The notes beneath the pieces are model-generated. The model did not search any database, was not told the origin of the DNA, and worked only from the letters and a program-made list of their open reading frames with translations. The position numbers and the translations under genes are program-made. Positions 36,813 to 46,336 of a stretch of 64,000 bases of DNA are shown piece by piece. Position 1 is the first letter of the stretch. Each line of letters starts with the position of its first letter. Source of the DNA: Anaerolineaceae bacterium oral taxon 439 (lineage in GTDB: Bacteria > Chloroflexota > Anaerolineae > Anaerolineales > Anaerolineaceae); NCBI GenBank assembly GCA_001717545.1, contig CP017039.1:2418001-2482000 (forward strand), given 5' to 3'.

Positions 36813-38444
36813 ATGAAAATAAGCCGCCGCGAAAAGCCGCTGTACGCCCTGACGATCGCGCTCATGGCCGTCTATTTCGTTCTTGGCTGCGGGATTTTCG
36901 ACGATTACGGCTGCGGTCCGGACGAGGGAATCGAACGGCAGACGTCGCTCGTCAATTTCCGATACACGATCGAGCGGCTGCGGCTGCCAGTTCCGGATCG
37001 CTGGACGACGTTCCTCGCGTACCTGCCTGACCTGAAAGAATACCGGGACCGATATTACGGAACCGCGCTGCATCAGCCGCTCGTCCTGATCGAGGCGATG
37101 GGAAATTTTACGATGCCCGCCCGCAACTTCTATCGCATGCGTCATTTTTATACGTTTTTGAACTGGTACGCGGCGACGATCTTCTTTTACGCGCTGATCC
37201 GAAGACGCTTTGGCGACCCGCTGACCGCGCTGATCGGTTGGCTGATCCTTGTCCTGACGCCGCGCTTCTTCGCCGAAGCGTTCTATAATAATAAGGATAT
37301 CCTGTTTACCGCCTGGACAATTTTTTCGCTCTGCACGGTCGATCGCTGGATCCAGCGGAAAACGGTTCGTTCCGCGTTGCTGACCGCCGCCGTCCTGGCG
37401 CTGACCGTCAATACGCGCCTGAACGGTCTGGCCTACCTGCCCATCGCGATTGCGATTTATTTTATCAGCGCGCTCCGGACGAAAGAAAAGCCACGGGTCG
37501 CGCTGACGCAGCTTCTCCTGATCGGATTCCTTTTTTTAATCTTCCTGATCGCGATTACGCCGAACCTCTGGGAATCGCCGCTGCCAACGCTGATCGAGAC
37601 GTTTCGTTTCAGCGCCGCCCACCCGAACCACAGCGCGCAGGGGAACCTTTTTTTCGGAAAGCTGATCGACGCGTCGCTGTCCCGAAGGTACGTCGCCGTA
37701 TGGATCGCGCTGACGACGCCGACAGGGTACCTGATTTTATCCGCTGCGGGGCTGATCCTCTTTTTTTTCGAAACGTTCCGCCGGCGGAAGACGTCCGAAC
37801 CGCGCCCGTCGCAGCGAAGCGACCTGCTCGCACTGACGATCGGCGCCGTCCCGCTTTTATATATCGTGCTGCGCCATGTCACGATTTATAATACCTGGCG
37901 GCACTGTTATTTCGTATATCCTACAATCGTATATTTCGCCGCCTTCGCCGTCAACCGCTCTATCAGCAAGCTGCGCGCGGTTCCGAGTCCGAACGTCCGC
38001 GCCGGAATGGCGGGTCTCGCTGCGGCGTGCCTGATCGCGATGATTGGCGAGAGCGGCGTCTGGATCGCGCGAAACCACCCCTATCAGTTCGCCTATTTCG
38101 CCCCACCCGCGCGTCCGAACGCGGAAGCGTTTTCCGGGGACTACTGGGGAATCGCAACGCGCCAGCTCCTGGAAGCGATCGCTGAAAACGACCTGTCTCC
38201 CTGGATTCAGGTCAACCATCTCTACACGCAAACCGGCTCGATCAACCGTGGGAATCTCGCCGACGCGGACCGCGCCCGAATGGACCTGTCCTACGAAATC
38301 AACGATGATACCGACTATATCCTGTTCAGCCGGGATGAGAAGACGCTCGATCCGACTGACTTTCCCGGCTTTGAGCCATGGTACGAAATCCGCGTCGACG
38401 GCTCGCTGATTGGGGCAGTGCTGAAAAGAACCGGTGCGCCGTAG
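36813..38444 (+). CDS. GT-C (family 39-like) membrane glycosyltransferase
   Basis: A 543-residue protein with about eleven to twelve membrane helices. The first outer loop holds CGPDEGIERQTS, the acidic DE pair that binds the lipid-phosphate sugar donor in GT39/PMT/ArnT-type enzymes, and later FYNNKDILFTAW and NTRLNGLAYLPIAI match the same fold. The C-terminal about 120 residues lie outside. It is likely to transfer a sugar from a polyprenyl phosphate donor to an envelope acceptor; the acceptor is unknown. I start it at ATG 36813, where the hydrophobic N-terminus begins; an in-frame extension of 40 codons is basic, shows no family similarity and would cover the promoter. Confidence 0.78.
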   Translation: MKISRREKPLYALTIALMAVYFVLGCGIFDDYGCGPDEGIERQTSLVNFRYTIERLRLPVPDRWTTFLAYLPDLKEYRDRYYGTALHQPLVLIEAMGNFTMPARNFYRMRHFYTFLNWYAATIFFYALIRRRFGDPLTALIGWLILVLTPRFFAEAFYNNKDILFTAWTIFSLCTVDRWIQRKTVRSALLTAAVLALTVNTRLNGLAYLPIAIAIYFISALRTKEKPRVALTQLLLIGFLFLIFLIAITPNLWESPLPTLIETFRFSAAHPNHSAQGNLFFGKLIDASLSRRYVAVWIALTTPTGYLILSAAGLILFFFETFRRRKTSEPRPSQRSDLLALTIGAVPLLYIVLRHVTIYNTWRHCYFVYPTIVYFAAFAVNRSISKLRAVPSPNVRAGMAGLAAACLIAMIGESGVWIARNHPYQFAYFAPPARPNAEAFSGDYWGIATRQLLEAIAENDLSPWIQVNHLYTQTGSINRGNLADADRARMDLSYEINDDTDYILFSRDEKTLDPTDFPGFEPWYEIRVDGSLIGAVLKRTGAP

Positions 38445-38462
38445 AATAAAAGGAATTTCTCT

Positions 38463-39245
38463 CTAATCAGAGGTCAAGGATATTATTTGCGATCGGGCAG
38501 GAACGTAGCCCATACATCGTGAAATTCGCATTGCAGTTGTTATCAGCTGCGGAAGAATTATCTTTTTTCTGGAGTTGATTATTTCCTTATCCGTACCGGA
38601 AACGGAGCAGCTTGCAATAACCTTACCGGCATTATTAAATATTGGAGCTCCAATACAAAATGTATTTTCCTCATGTTCCTCATTGTCAATAGCATAACCA
38701 TTTACTCGGATTTCCCGAAGCTCATCTATTAATTTCGCCCTTTCCGTAATTGTGCTCTCTGTGAATCCAGGAAGACCTGCTTTCGATATAATCCTATCGA
38801 TTTCTTCTTCCGAGAGGAATGCTAAAAATGCCTTCCCTATTCCGGTACAATGCATCATTGCCTGCATACCTACAACAGATCGAGACAATAATCGTCTCGA
38901 AGTCTCTATCGCGTAAATATAGAAAATCGCATTTCCATACCTCGTAGCTAAGTAAATCGATTCATTGCAAAAATCTCCAAGCTCGCGAATAAAAGGAGCC
39001 GCCTGGTCCCTTAACTCAACGTTTACTTTTGCATTTTGTGAAATTTCAATCACACGAGTTCCCAGAAAATATAAATCCTGTTCATCTTTTTCGATATAGC
39101 CGCATGAGACCAAAGTAGTTAACAAATGATATGTAGTCGCCTTCGGAAAGCCCAACTTTTCACTGATCGACGAAAGAGACAGCCTCGGTTCAACGCGCGA
39201 AAATAATTCAAGTATATCTATTGCTTTTTTTACTGATTTGATCAT
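38463..39245 (-). CDS. IclR-family transcriptional regulator
   Basis: A 260-residue regulator: N-terminal winged helix-turn-helix (VKKAIDILELFSRVE, LSLSSISEKLGFPKATTYHLL) and a C-terminal IclR effector domain (MQAMMHCTGIGKAFLAFLSEEEID, GYAIDNEEHEENTFCIGAPIFN). The start is ATG 39245, with AAGG eight bases upstream. It is divergent from the aminotransferase-ABC genes and probably controls them through the palindrome at 39385-39399. Its codons are much richer in A/T third positions than those of the flanking genes, as in the whole block to 43626. Confidence 0.9.
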   Translation of the reverse strand: MIKSVKKAIDILELFSRVEPRLSLSSISEKLGFPKATTYHLLTTLVSCGYIEKDEQDLYFLGTRVIEISQNAKVNVELRDQAAPFIRELGDFCNESIYLATRYGNAIFYIYAIETSRRLLSRSVVGMQAMMHCTGIGKAFLAFLSEEEIDRIISKAGLPGFTESTITERAKLIDELREIRVNGYAIDNEEHEENTFCIGAPIFNNAGKVIASCSVSGTDKEIINSRKKIILPQLITTAMRISRCMGYVPARSQIISLTSD

Positions 39246-39384
39246 ATTTATTACCTTTAGATTTTTCCTTTCTAAGCCGAAAGGCCATTGATGACATTTG
39301 TCCAAAGAATTAAGTCATAAATTACTTTACAAGCTAAGCAAAAGCGCCTTAGAATTACGTTAATTTCATATTGGCGAATTCTAT

Positions 39385-39399
39385 TTCATAATATGAAAC
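39385..39399 (+). promoter_or_regulatory. candidate IclR-type operator overlapping a -10 box
   Basis: A perfect palindrome, TTTCATA-A-TATGAAA, lies in the 214-base divergent gap; a second half-like TTTCATATT occurs 20 bases upstream. TAATAT (39390-39395) inside it could be the -10 of the aminotransferase operon. IclR-family operators are commonly short A/T-flanked palindromes of this form. Confidence 0.55.
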
Positions 39400-39459
39400 A
39401 CAAAACCAAAAAACCGACAAAACATGACAAAAGGAACTCTTAACATTTCAGGAGAACAA

Positions 39460-40623
39460 ATGGCAAGACTATCAAAAGTGAGCTTAGGGCTAAAGCGAAC
39501 TGCGATTCGTGAGATGAATGAATTCAGTAAAGAATTCCCTAACGTCCTCTCCTTCGCACAAGGAGAGCCTGATTTCAATACGCCGCCACATATCGTAGAA
39601 TCGGCGATTGAAGCGTTAAGATCCGGAAAGACAAAATATGCCCCAAACGCAGGAATTGACGAATTGAAGAAAGCGATTTCTCAAAAATACTTAGCCTCGC
39701 ACAACCTGCTTTATAACTGGAAAACACAGGTCGTCATCACATCGTGTGGAATGGACAATCTCAGAATGGCTTCGTTGGCTATCTTAGATCCTGATGACGA
39801 AATGATCGTGCCCAATCCGACATGGAGCAATCATCCGAACCACCCATTCATGGCCTCAGGAAAAGCGATTGAAGTGCCTGTTTTTGAAAAAGATGGATTC
39901 ATGTACGATATTCATGAGCTGAGGAAAAAAATATCAGGCAGAACGAAAGCCATTCTTCTAAACTCCCCTTCAAATCCGACAGGCGGAGTTATATCCCTGA
40001 AACAGCTTAAAGAGCTGTGTAATTTTGCGAAAGAAAACAATCTTCTAATTATCTCGGACGAAGTTTACGAAAAAATTATTTTTGACGATTTGTCTTTTTA
40101 TAGCCCTGCGATGATCGATGGGATGCAGGATCAGGTGATCATCTGTAATTCCTTTTCCAAAACGTATGCGATGACAGGTTGGAGGCTGGGATATATTGTC
40201 GGCCCGGAAGACATTATCCATGGAATAGAAATGATCAATGAAAATTCAATTGCCAGCGTGAATACTTTTGTTCAATATGCCGGTGTAACAGCGCTAACCG
40301 CAACACAAGATTGTGTCACTCAAATGGTTCAGTTGTTTCAAAAAAGGAGGGATATCGTTTACGAGAAAATTAATAAGATTGACGGGCTAAGCTGCTTAAA
40401 GCCAAAAGGCGCGTTCTATGCTTTTATTAACATCCGTGAAACGGGATTAAAGTCAAAAGATTTTTGTACGATGTTGCTGAAAGATCAACAGGTCGCTTTG
40501 GTTCCAGGGATCGGCTTTGGAAGCGGTGGTGAAGGTTTTGTGAGGATGTCGTACGCGATATCCGAAGAAAAAATTCATGAAGGGATAGATCGCATTGCCA
40601 GGTTCATATCAACAATCCAATAA
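39460..40623 (+). CDS. PLP-dependent class I/II aminotransferase
   Basis: A 387-residue fold-type I aminotransferase in the AspC-like group. Motifs are LNSPSNPTGGVIS (substrate carboxylate/PLP Asn), ISDEVYEKIIFDD (Asp, Tyr contacts to PLP), SFSKTYAMTGWRLGYIV (PLP-binding lysine), and FVRMSYA with the C-terminal Arg. The start is ATG 39460: AGGAG lies seven bases upstream, whereas a start twelve codons earlier lacks one. Next to an amino-acid importer it most likely transaminates the imported amino acid; specificity is not readable. AT-rich, and followed after 26 bases by the binding-protein gene. Confidence 0.9.
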   Translation: MARLSKVSLGLKRTAIREMNEFSKEFPNVLSFAQGEPDFNTPPHIVESAIEALRSGKTKYAPNAGIDELKKAISQKYLASHNLLYNWKTQVVITSCGMDNLRMASLAILDPDDEMIVPNPTWSNHPNHPFMASGKAIEVPVFEKDGFMYDIHELRKKISGRTKAILLNSPSNPTGGVISLKQLKELCNFAKENNLLIISDEVYEKIIFDDLSFYSPAMIDGMQDQVIICNSFSKTYAMTGWRLGYIVGPEDIIHGIEMINENSIASVNTFVQYAGVTALTATQDCVTQMVQLFQKRRDIVYEKINKIDGLSCLKPKGAFYAFINIRETGLKSKDFCTMLLKDQQVALVPGIGFGSGGEGFVRMSYAISEEKIHEGIDRIARFISTIQ

Positions 40624-40649
40624 CAAACTATTATTTTTACAGAGGTCCT

Positions 40650-41489
40650 ATGTGTAAAAAAGCCACTGCTTTATTGCTTGCGTTAGCAACCATTGCACTT
40701 TTAATCACCGGATGTAAAGGAGGCTATCAAAACACAGCCGAAAATCAGGGTTCATCCAAAACCGACAAGCTTGAAGAAATCAAGACAAAAGGGACTTTGG
40801 TCGTCGGATGCGATCCGACAATTCCGAATATCATCTTTATGGACGAGGTGACGAGCGAGGTAACCGGATTCATTCCAGATATTGTAAATGGCTTCGCGGC
40901 TGAAATCGGAGTGGAGGTTCGGTGGGAAATCCTCGAATGGTCGGCCATGCTCACGGCCGTAAATTCAGGGAAAGTCGATATGATCGCTGCAAATATGAAT
41001 ATGACAATAGAAAGAGCAAGCCAAATCGAATTCTCCGCTCCCTGGCTCATTGACCATGCAAAAGCTTGCGTCGCAATCGACTCAGAATACCAAACATTTT
41101 CAGACCTTAATAAAGATGGAACAAAATTCGGAATCTCTTCTGGATCAGTTTACGAAGAAATAATCCCTAAACTGTTTCCCAAAAGCAAATCTGTCGTCCT
41201 GCCACTGGGAACATGGCAAGACGCCCTTCAAACAGGCGTCATCGATGTTGCGTATGACGACGGGATCGTCTTCGCTGGACCATTATCAACCAATCATACA
41301 ATTCGCGTTTTAGAAGAGAACGGGATCTCGTATTTAAATGGATTCGCCTTTCCGAACAAAGACTATAAAACGCGCGATGTCTTTAACCTTTATCTTATGA
41401 AAATTAAAGCGTTAGGGCAATATGCCGATTTATATGAAAAATGGATGGGCTATCCATGGAAACCTGATCCAAGCGGAGTCAGTTTCTAA
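40650..41489 (+). CDS. amino-acid ABC transporter substrate-binding lipoprotein (family 3)
   Basis: A 279-residue lipoprotein: signal peptide with the lipobox ITGC (Cys 22), a short polar linker, then a periplasmic-binding-protein family 3 domain beginning KTKGTLVVGCDPTIPN and containing VTGFIPDIVNGFAAEIG, AANMNMTIERASQIEFSAPWL and KFGISSGSVYEEI. Cluster neighbours are two polar amino-acid permeases and an ATPase. The ligand is not identifiable; Trp/Met-containing substitutions in the usual S/T-x-T-x-x-R segment (NMNMTIERA) are slightly unusual. A stable hairpin follows the gene. Confidence 0.88.
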   Translation: MCKKATALLLALATIALLITGCKGGYQNTAENQGSSKTDKLEEIKTKGTLVVGCDPTIPNIIFMDEVTSEVTGFIPDIVNGFAAEIGVEVRWEILEWSAMLTAVNSGKVDMIAANMNMTIERASQIEFSAPWLIDHAKACVAIDSEYQTFSDLNKDGTKFGISSGSVYEEIIPKLFPKSKSVVLPLGTWQDALQTGVIDVAYDDGIVFAGPLSTNHTIRVLEENGISYLNGFAFPNKDYKTRDVFNLYLMKIKALGQYADLYEKWMGYPWKPDPSGVSF

Positions 41490-41502
41490 GCTCGAGATCT
41501 TA

Positions 41503-41544
41503 TCCGCAGGCAAGAATATTGATCATCCATTTCTTGCCTGCGGA
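41503..41544 (+). promoter_or_regulatory. intercistronic hairpin after the binding-protein gene
   Basis: A perfect 14-bp stem, TCCGCAGGCAAGAA (41503-41516) with its complement (41531-41544), has a 14-base loop and no T-run. It is probably an mRNA stabiliser or partial terminator that raises binding-protein level over permease level, as known for other ABC operons. Confidence 0.7.
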
Positions 41545-41571
41545 CAACGAAATACGAAAGAGGATTCCAAA

Positions 41572-42225
41572 ATGGTATTTAAATACCGGATTCTACTCGA
41601 AACATACCCACTTTTTATTAGCGGAACGCTTGTAACCATAAAGTATTCCATTCTCGCAATACTTTTAGCTATCGTCTGGGGGATCATAATCGGAAGCATT
41701 AATTTCTCCAAAAATCGAGGAATTGGTCTTATTACAAAATCATATGTAATATTTTTTCGGGAAACGCCATTATTAGTTCAGCTTTACTTTTTATTTTATG
41801 GTTTATCGCGTTTCTTCCCAATACCGGCTGGCATTTGCGGAGTTATAGGTCTGGTCCTGAATGACGGCGCTTTTATAGCCGAGATTATTCGAGGCGGCCT
41901 GCAAAGCATTGATAAAAGACAAACTGAAGCGTCCTATGCATTGGGTTTTTCAAACTTTCAGACTTTAATTTATTTCCTTATCCCCCAGGCCGTTCAGAAG
42001 ACGCATGATTCTATAATGAATATTGTAGCGGTTATCATAAAAGACACCTCATTACTCATGTGGATCACGATCTTAGAACTGACGCATCAAACGCAGCAAG
42101 TAAACATAAAGAAATTCGAGCCCGTTACAGCCTTTGTAACCGGGGCCATTATATACTTCGCTCTTTTTTCATTCGTTCAAATCATCAATAAAATCTACAG
42201 AAAGGGCCTGACCAAACATATATGA
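41572..42225 (+). CDS. polar amino-acid ABC transporter permease 1
   Basis: A 217-residue HisM/GlnP-type permease with about five membrane helices. The N-terminal LFISGTLVTIKYSILAILLA and FFRETPLLVQLYFLFYGL are family hallmarks, and the EAA-like loop EASYALGFSNFQTLIYFLIPQA contacts the ATPase. I start it at ATG 41572 (AGAGGA seven bases upstream); an upstream in-frame extension would run through the intercistronic hairpin. It overlaps the next permease by ATGA. Confidence 0.9.
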   Translation: MVFKYRILLETYPLFISGTLVTIKYSILAILLAIVWGIIIGSINFSKNRGIGLITKSYVIFFRETPLLVQLYFLFYGLSRFFPIPAGICGVIGLVLNDGAFIAEIIRGGLQSIDKRQTEASYALGFSNFQTLIYFLIPQAVQKTHDSIMNIVAVIIKDTSLLMWITILELTHQTQQVNIKKFEPVTAFVTGAIIYFALFSFVQIINKIYRKGLTKHI

Positions 42226-42893
42226 ATGTCAATGACCTGAAGATTATTTTCGTTGACGTTTTGATCAAGCAAGCGCTGCCTCTAACTTTACAGTTAACCT
42301 TTGCGTCGCTTCTGTATTCAATCATCATTGGTTTTACCTTAGGAGTAGTTCGAAGCTTCCGAATACCAGGAATCGACATGATCCTGGGAATATATGCGCA
42401 GATCGCACGAGCCGTGCCGGAAATGCTGATCCTTCTTTTTCTATATGCGTATCTAACTAAAGGCAGCGTTTTTTCAATCTCAGTAACGGCTATCTCCCTC
42501 GTTCAAGGCGCCTATATTATGGAAATTATCAAGGGAAGCTTACTCTCAGTTAACGCAGGACAATGGGAAGCAGCACGATCGTTGTCATTGAATACTTTTA
42601 CAACTTTATTTAATATTATCATACCGCAAATACTGTTAATCGCATTACCCGCTCTCGTCGGTCAATTTGTATTACTGGTTAAAAGCACGTCGGTTGCGTC
42701 AACCATTGGATGTCTCGAGCTCACAAGGAGAGCGCAGCTCATCCTCCCAAGATACCCATTCCCACTGGCAATCTATGGGATGGTTTTGATAATCTTCTTT
42801 GCCATTTGTCATATTCTAACGATGCTTGGGGAAATCTTCGAAAAGAAAGTAACCAAGCTCATTATGGGGAGTGAGAATGAATGTTCAGTCTGA
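42222..42893 (+). CDS. polar amino-acid ABC transporter permease 2
   Basis: A 223-residue partner permease of the HisM/GlnP family, which works with permease 1 as a heterodimer. It shows LPLTLQLTFASLLYSIIIGFTLG, QIARAVPEMLILLFLYA (the family's FRGTP-like segment is diverged to ARAVP) and the EAA loop EAARSLSLNTFTTLFNIIIPQ. It overlaps permease 1 by four bases and the ATPase gene by 17. Confidence 0.9.
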   Translation: MNVNDLKIIFVDVLIKQALPLTLQLTFASLLYSIIIGFTLGVVRSFRIPGIDMILGIYAQIARAVPEMLILLFLYAYLTKGSVFSISVTAISLVQGAYIMEIIKGSLLSVNAGQWEAARSLSLNTFTTLFNIIIPQILLIALPALVGQFVLLVKSTSVASTIGCLELTRRAQLILPRYPFPLAIYGMVLIIFFAICHILTMLGEIFEKKVTKLIMGSENECSV

Positions 42894-43626
42894 TCAAGAA
42901 AAAATATTATCCATTCAGAATGTAACGAAACGTTTTGGCAAAAACACCGTACTCGATGAAGTAAATCTTGATGTCTACAAACATGATATTATAGGAATAT
43001 GCGGTCCGAGCGGGGGAGGGAAAAGCACGTTTTTACGTGTGATCAATGGACTCGAGAAAGTCGATTCCGGAAAAATCTTCTATAACAACGAACAGCTAAC
43101 CAAACAGAACGTCAAACTGTTTCGGAAATCGATTGGAATGGTATTTCAAAGTTTCAACTTATTCAGTAATCTTACCGTCATCGATAATCTCCTGATCGCG
43201 CCCACAAAGGTTCTCAGGCTGCGTCGGGAAGACTGCCTTCTACAAGCAAAAAGATATCTGGAGACGCTTGGAATCGGAGATAAACTCAACGCATATCCTC
43301 ACCAACTCTCCGGCGGACAGCAACAACGCGTTGCGATCGTCCGCGCATTATTGATGAAGCCTGAGATTATGCTATTCGACGAGCCAACGTCAGCTTTAGA
43401 TCCGGAAATGATTAAGGAGGTTTTAGATTCTATTCGAAAATTATCCGATTCCGGAATGACGATGTTGATCGTCTCTCATGAAATGTCATTTTTAAAAGAA
43501 ATTTCAACCCGAATGCTATTCATGGAAAAAGCAAGAATACAGGTGAATTCCGGAACCCAGGATTTCTTCAATAATCCATCAGACGAACGATTGGTTCAAT
43601 TCATGTCTGTTATTCTTAAAAAATAA
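42877..43626 (+). CDS. polar amino-acid ABC transporter ATP-binding protein
   Basis: A 249-residue GlnQ/HisP-type ATPase energising the two permeases. Motifs: Walker [15 protein letters not shown]-loop [13 protein letters not shown], signature [16 protein letters not shown], Walker [15 protein letters not shown], and the H-loop in VSHEM. The start is ATG 42877 with GGGGAG five bases upstream; an in-frame GTG two codons earlier abuts that site. It is the last gene of the AT-rich block. Confidence 0.93.
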   Translation: MNVQSDQEKILSIQNVTKRFGKNTVLDEVNLDVYKHDIIGICGPSGGGKSTFLRVINGLEKVDSGKIFYNNEQLTKQNVKLFRKSIGMVFQSFNLFSNLTVIDNLLIAPTKVLRLRREDCLLQAKRYLETLGIGDKLNAYPHQLSGGQQQRVAIVRALLMKPEIMLFDEPTSALDPEMIKEVLDSIRKLSDSGMTMLIVSHEMSFLKEISTRMLFMEKARIQVNSGTQDFFNNPSDERLVQFMSVILKK

Positions 43627-43670
43627 CCCATTCGGGATATCACATTAATCCCATTTTATCTATTATTCTA

Positions 43671-43704
43671 AAAAGGGCCGTCCCGAATCATCAGGACAGC
43701 CCTT
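43671..43704 (-). terminator. terminator of ahcY
   Basis: Imperfect inverted repeat AAGGGC-c-GTCC ... GGAC-a-GCCCTT. Read on the minus strand the stem is followed by TTTTTA, so it terminates ahcY. It may also slow transcripts leaving the ABC operon from the other side. Confidence 0.7.
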
Positions 43705-43722
43705 CCTCAGGCGCATTCGATC

Positions 43723-45003
<1,281 letters not shown>

Positions 45004-45121
45004 TCAATTCCGAATTTTACACTGAAATAACCGCTTCCACTCGAAAACGCCCCGGCTTTCAATACCACGTCCCGCCACTCGAATTTCCGGATTTCATCGC
45101 CGCAGATCCGAAAAAACATGG

Positions 45122-45127
45122 TAAGAT
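45122..45127 (+). promoter_or_regulatory. candidate -10 box of the lysine-riboswitch operon
   Basis: TAAGAT lies just before the first paired base of the riboswitch (45135), so the expected start point falls near 45134. No clear -35 hexamer is found. Bases 44983-45121 otherwise hold only the ahcY ribosome-binding site. Confidence 0.45.
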
Positions 45128-45134
45128 AGAAAAA

Positions 45135-45301
45135 GGTAGAGGCGCGCCGCAGGATGAGTACCCGGATTCGCTACGATCCGCGAATCAGGATTCGGAGAAA
45201 GGAATCGGCGCCGAAGGAAACGCGTTTTTTACGCGGGATCGCGTTTTCTGGGCGGACGGAATAAGAGACGTCCGACTGTCGCAGCAATGCGGAGCGCTAT
45301 C
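45135..45301 (+). promoter_or_regulatory. lysine riboswitch (L box)
   Basis: The 5' leader of dapA matches the lysine aptamer. P1 is GGTAG (45135-45139) with CTATC (45297-45301). In order come the conserved AGAGGCGCG, AGGATGAGTA, GGAGAAAGG, GGCGCCGAAGG, TTTTCTGGGCGGACGG, GACGTCCGACTGTC and GCGGAGCGCTATC, which parallel the B. subtilis lysC leader almost block for block. Lysine binding should stabilise the aptamer and favour the terminator at 45355-45390, shutting off dapA-dapB-ddh. Confidence 0.93.
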
Positions 45302-45354
45302 GTTAACCGGGTTCCGGAATATCCTGATTTACCGATCACCGATAAAACGATACA

Positions 45355-45390
45355 CAGTTGATCCGCAGCAAAGGTCAACTGCTTTTGTTT
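45355..45390 (+). terminator. riboswitch expression-platform terminator
   Basis: CAGTTGATC (45355-45363) pairs with GGTCAACTG (45373-45381, one G-U pair) around a nine-base loop, followed by CTTTTGTTT. It stands 59 bases before dapA with no gene ahead of it, as expected of a regulated attenuator. CGGGTT (45308-45313) and AACCCG (45391-45396) could pair across it as an alternative fold. Confidence 0.8.
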
Positions 45391-45448
45391 AACCCGATCG
45401 CTAACGAAGCCCACCGAACGCTGATCATCATGCTTTGGAGGCTAACTC

Positions 45449-46336
45449 ATGAACCAACCGATTTTTGAAGGTATCGCGACCGCTCTGGTCACTCCGCTTA
45501 CGGACGCGGGGATCAATTTTGAACAATTCGGCACGCTGATCGATTGGCAGATCGACGCTGGGATCGACGCGCTCGTCATCTGCGGAACGACGGGCGAAAG
45601 CTCGACGCTCACGGACGAGGAACATCGCGCCGCGATCGAATTCGCCGTCAAGCGCGCGAACCGCCGCGTCCCGATTATCGCCGGAACCGGTTCAAATCAT
45701 ACTGATTACGCCGTCGATCTGACCCGCTTCGCCTGCGAAGCCGGCGCCGACGCCTGCCTCGTCGTCACTCCCTACTACAACAAGGCGACGCAAAAAGGGC
45801 TCGTCAAATATTATACCGACGTCGCCGACGCCAGCAGCAAGCCGATTATCGTTTACAACGTCCCGTCGCGGACCGGCGTCAATATCGAACCCTCGACGTA
45901 CGCCGCAATGGCGGACCATCCGAACCTCCGCGCGATTAAAGAAGCCAATTCCAATATCGCCAAAATCGTGGAGACCTCGCGCCTCGTCCGCGGGAAGATG
46001 GATATCTATTCCGGAAACGACGATCAGGTAGTCCCAATCCTCTCGATGGGCGGGCGGGGGTGCATCTCCGTCTTATCAAACGTCCTCCCGAAACGGACGC
46101 GCGATATCTGTACGCTGTTCTGGAACGGCGATTTCCGCGCCGCCGCCGAGCTTCAGGGAGACCTGATCCCGCTGATTAACGCGCTGTTCTGCGAAGTGAA
46201 CCCGATTCCGGTAAAAGCGGCCGTCGCCGCGATGGGGCTCTGTGACAATATGGTCCGCCCCCCGCTGACACCAATGGAACCGGCGAATTATGAAAAATTG
46301 ATCGCGCTGATGCGCGCGGAAGGATTAGCCGTATGA
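45449..46336 (+). CDS. dapA: 4-hydroxy-tetrahydrodipicolinate synthase
   Basis: DapA condenses aspartate semialdehyde with pyruvate, the first committed step to diaminopimelate and lysine. The 295-residue protein has ATALVTPLTDAG, CGTTGESSTLTDEEH, VTPYYNKATQKGL with the active-site Tyr, YNVPSRTGVNI, and the Schiff-base lysine in AIKEAN. GGAGG lies seven bases before ATG 45449. It heads the riboswitch-controlled operon and overlaps dapB by ATGA. Confidence 0.97.
   Translation: MNQPIFEGIATALVTPLTDAGINFEQFGTLIDWQIDAGIDALVICGTTGESSTLTDEEHRAAIEFAVKRANRRVPIIAGTGSNHTDYAVDLTRFACEAGADACLVVTPYYNKATQKGLVKYYTDVADASSKPIIVYNVPSRTGVNIEPSTYAAMADHPNLRAIKEANSNIAKIVETSRLVRGKMDIYSGNDDQVVPILSMGGRGCISVLSNVLPKRTRDICTLFWNGDFRAAAELQGDLIPLINALFCEVNPIPVKAAVAAMGLCDNMVRPPLTPMEPANYEKLIALMRAEGLAV

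Noticed and set aside
38445-43720. Integrative element or genomic island with defined ends
   Set aside because: Composition suggests transfer, but no integrase, transposase, tRNA or flanking direct repeat was found.
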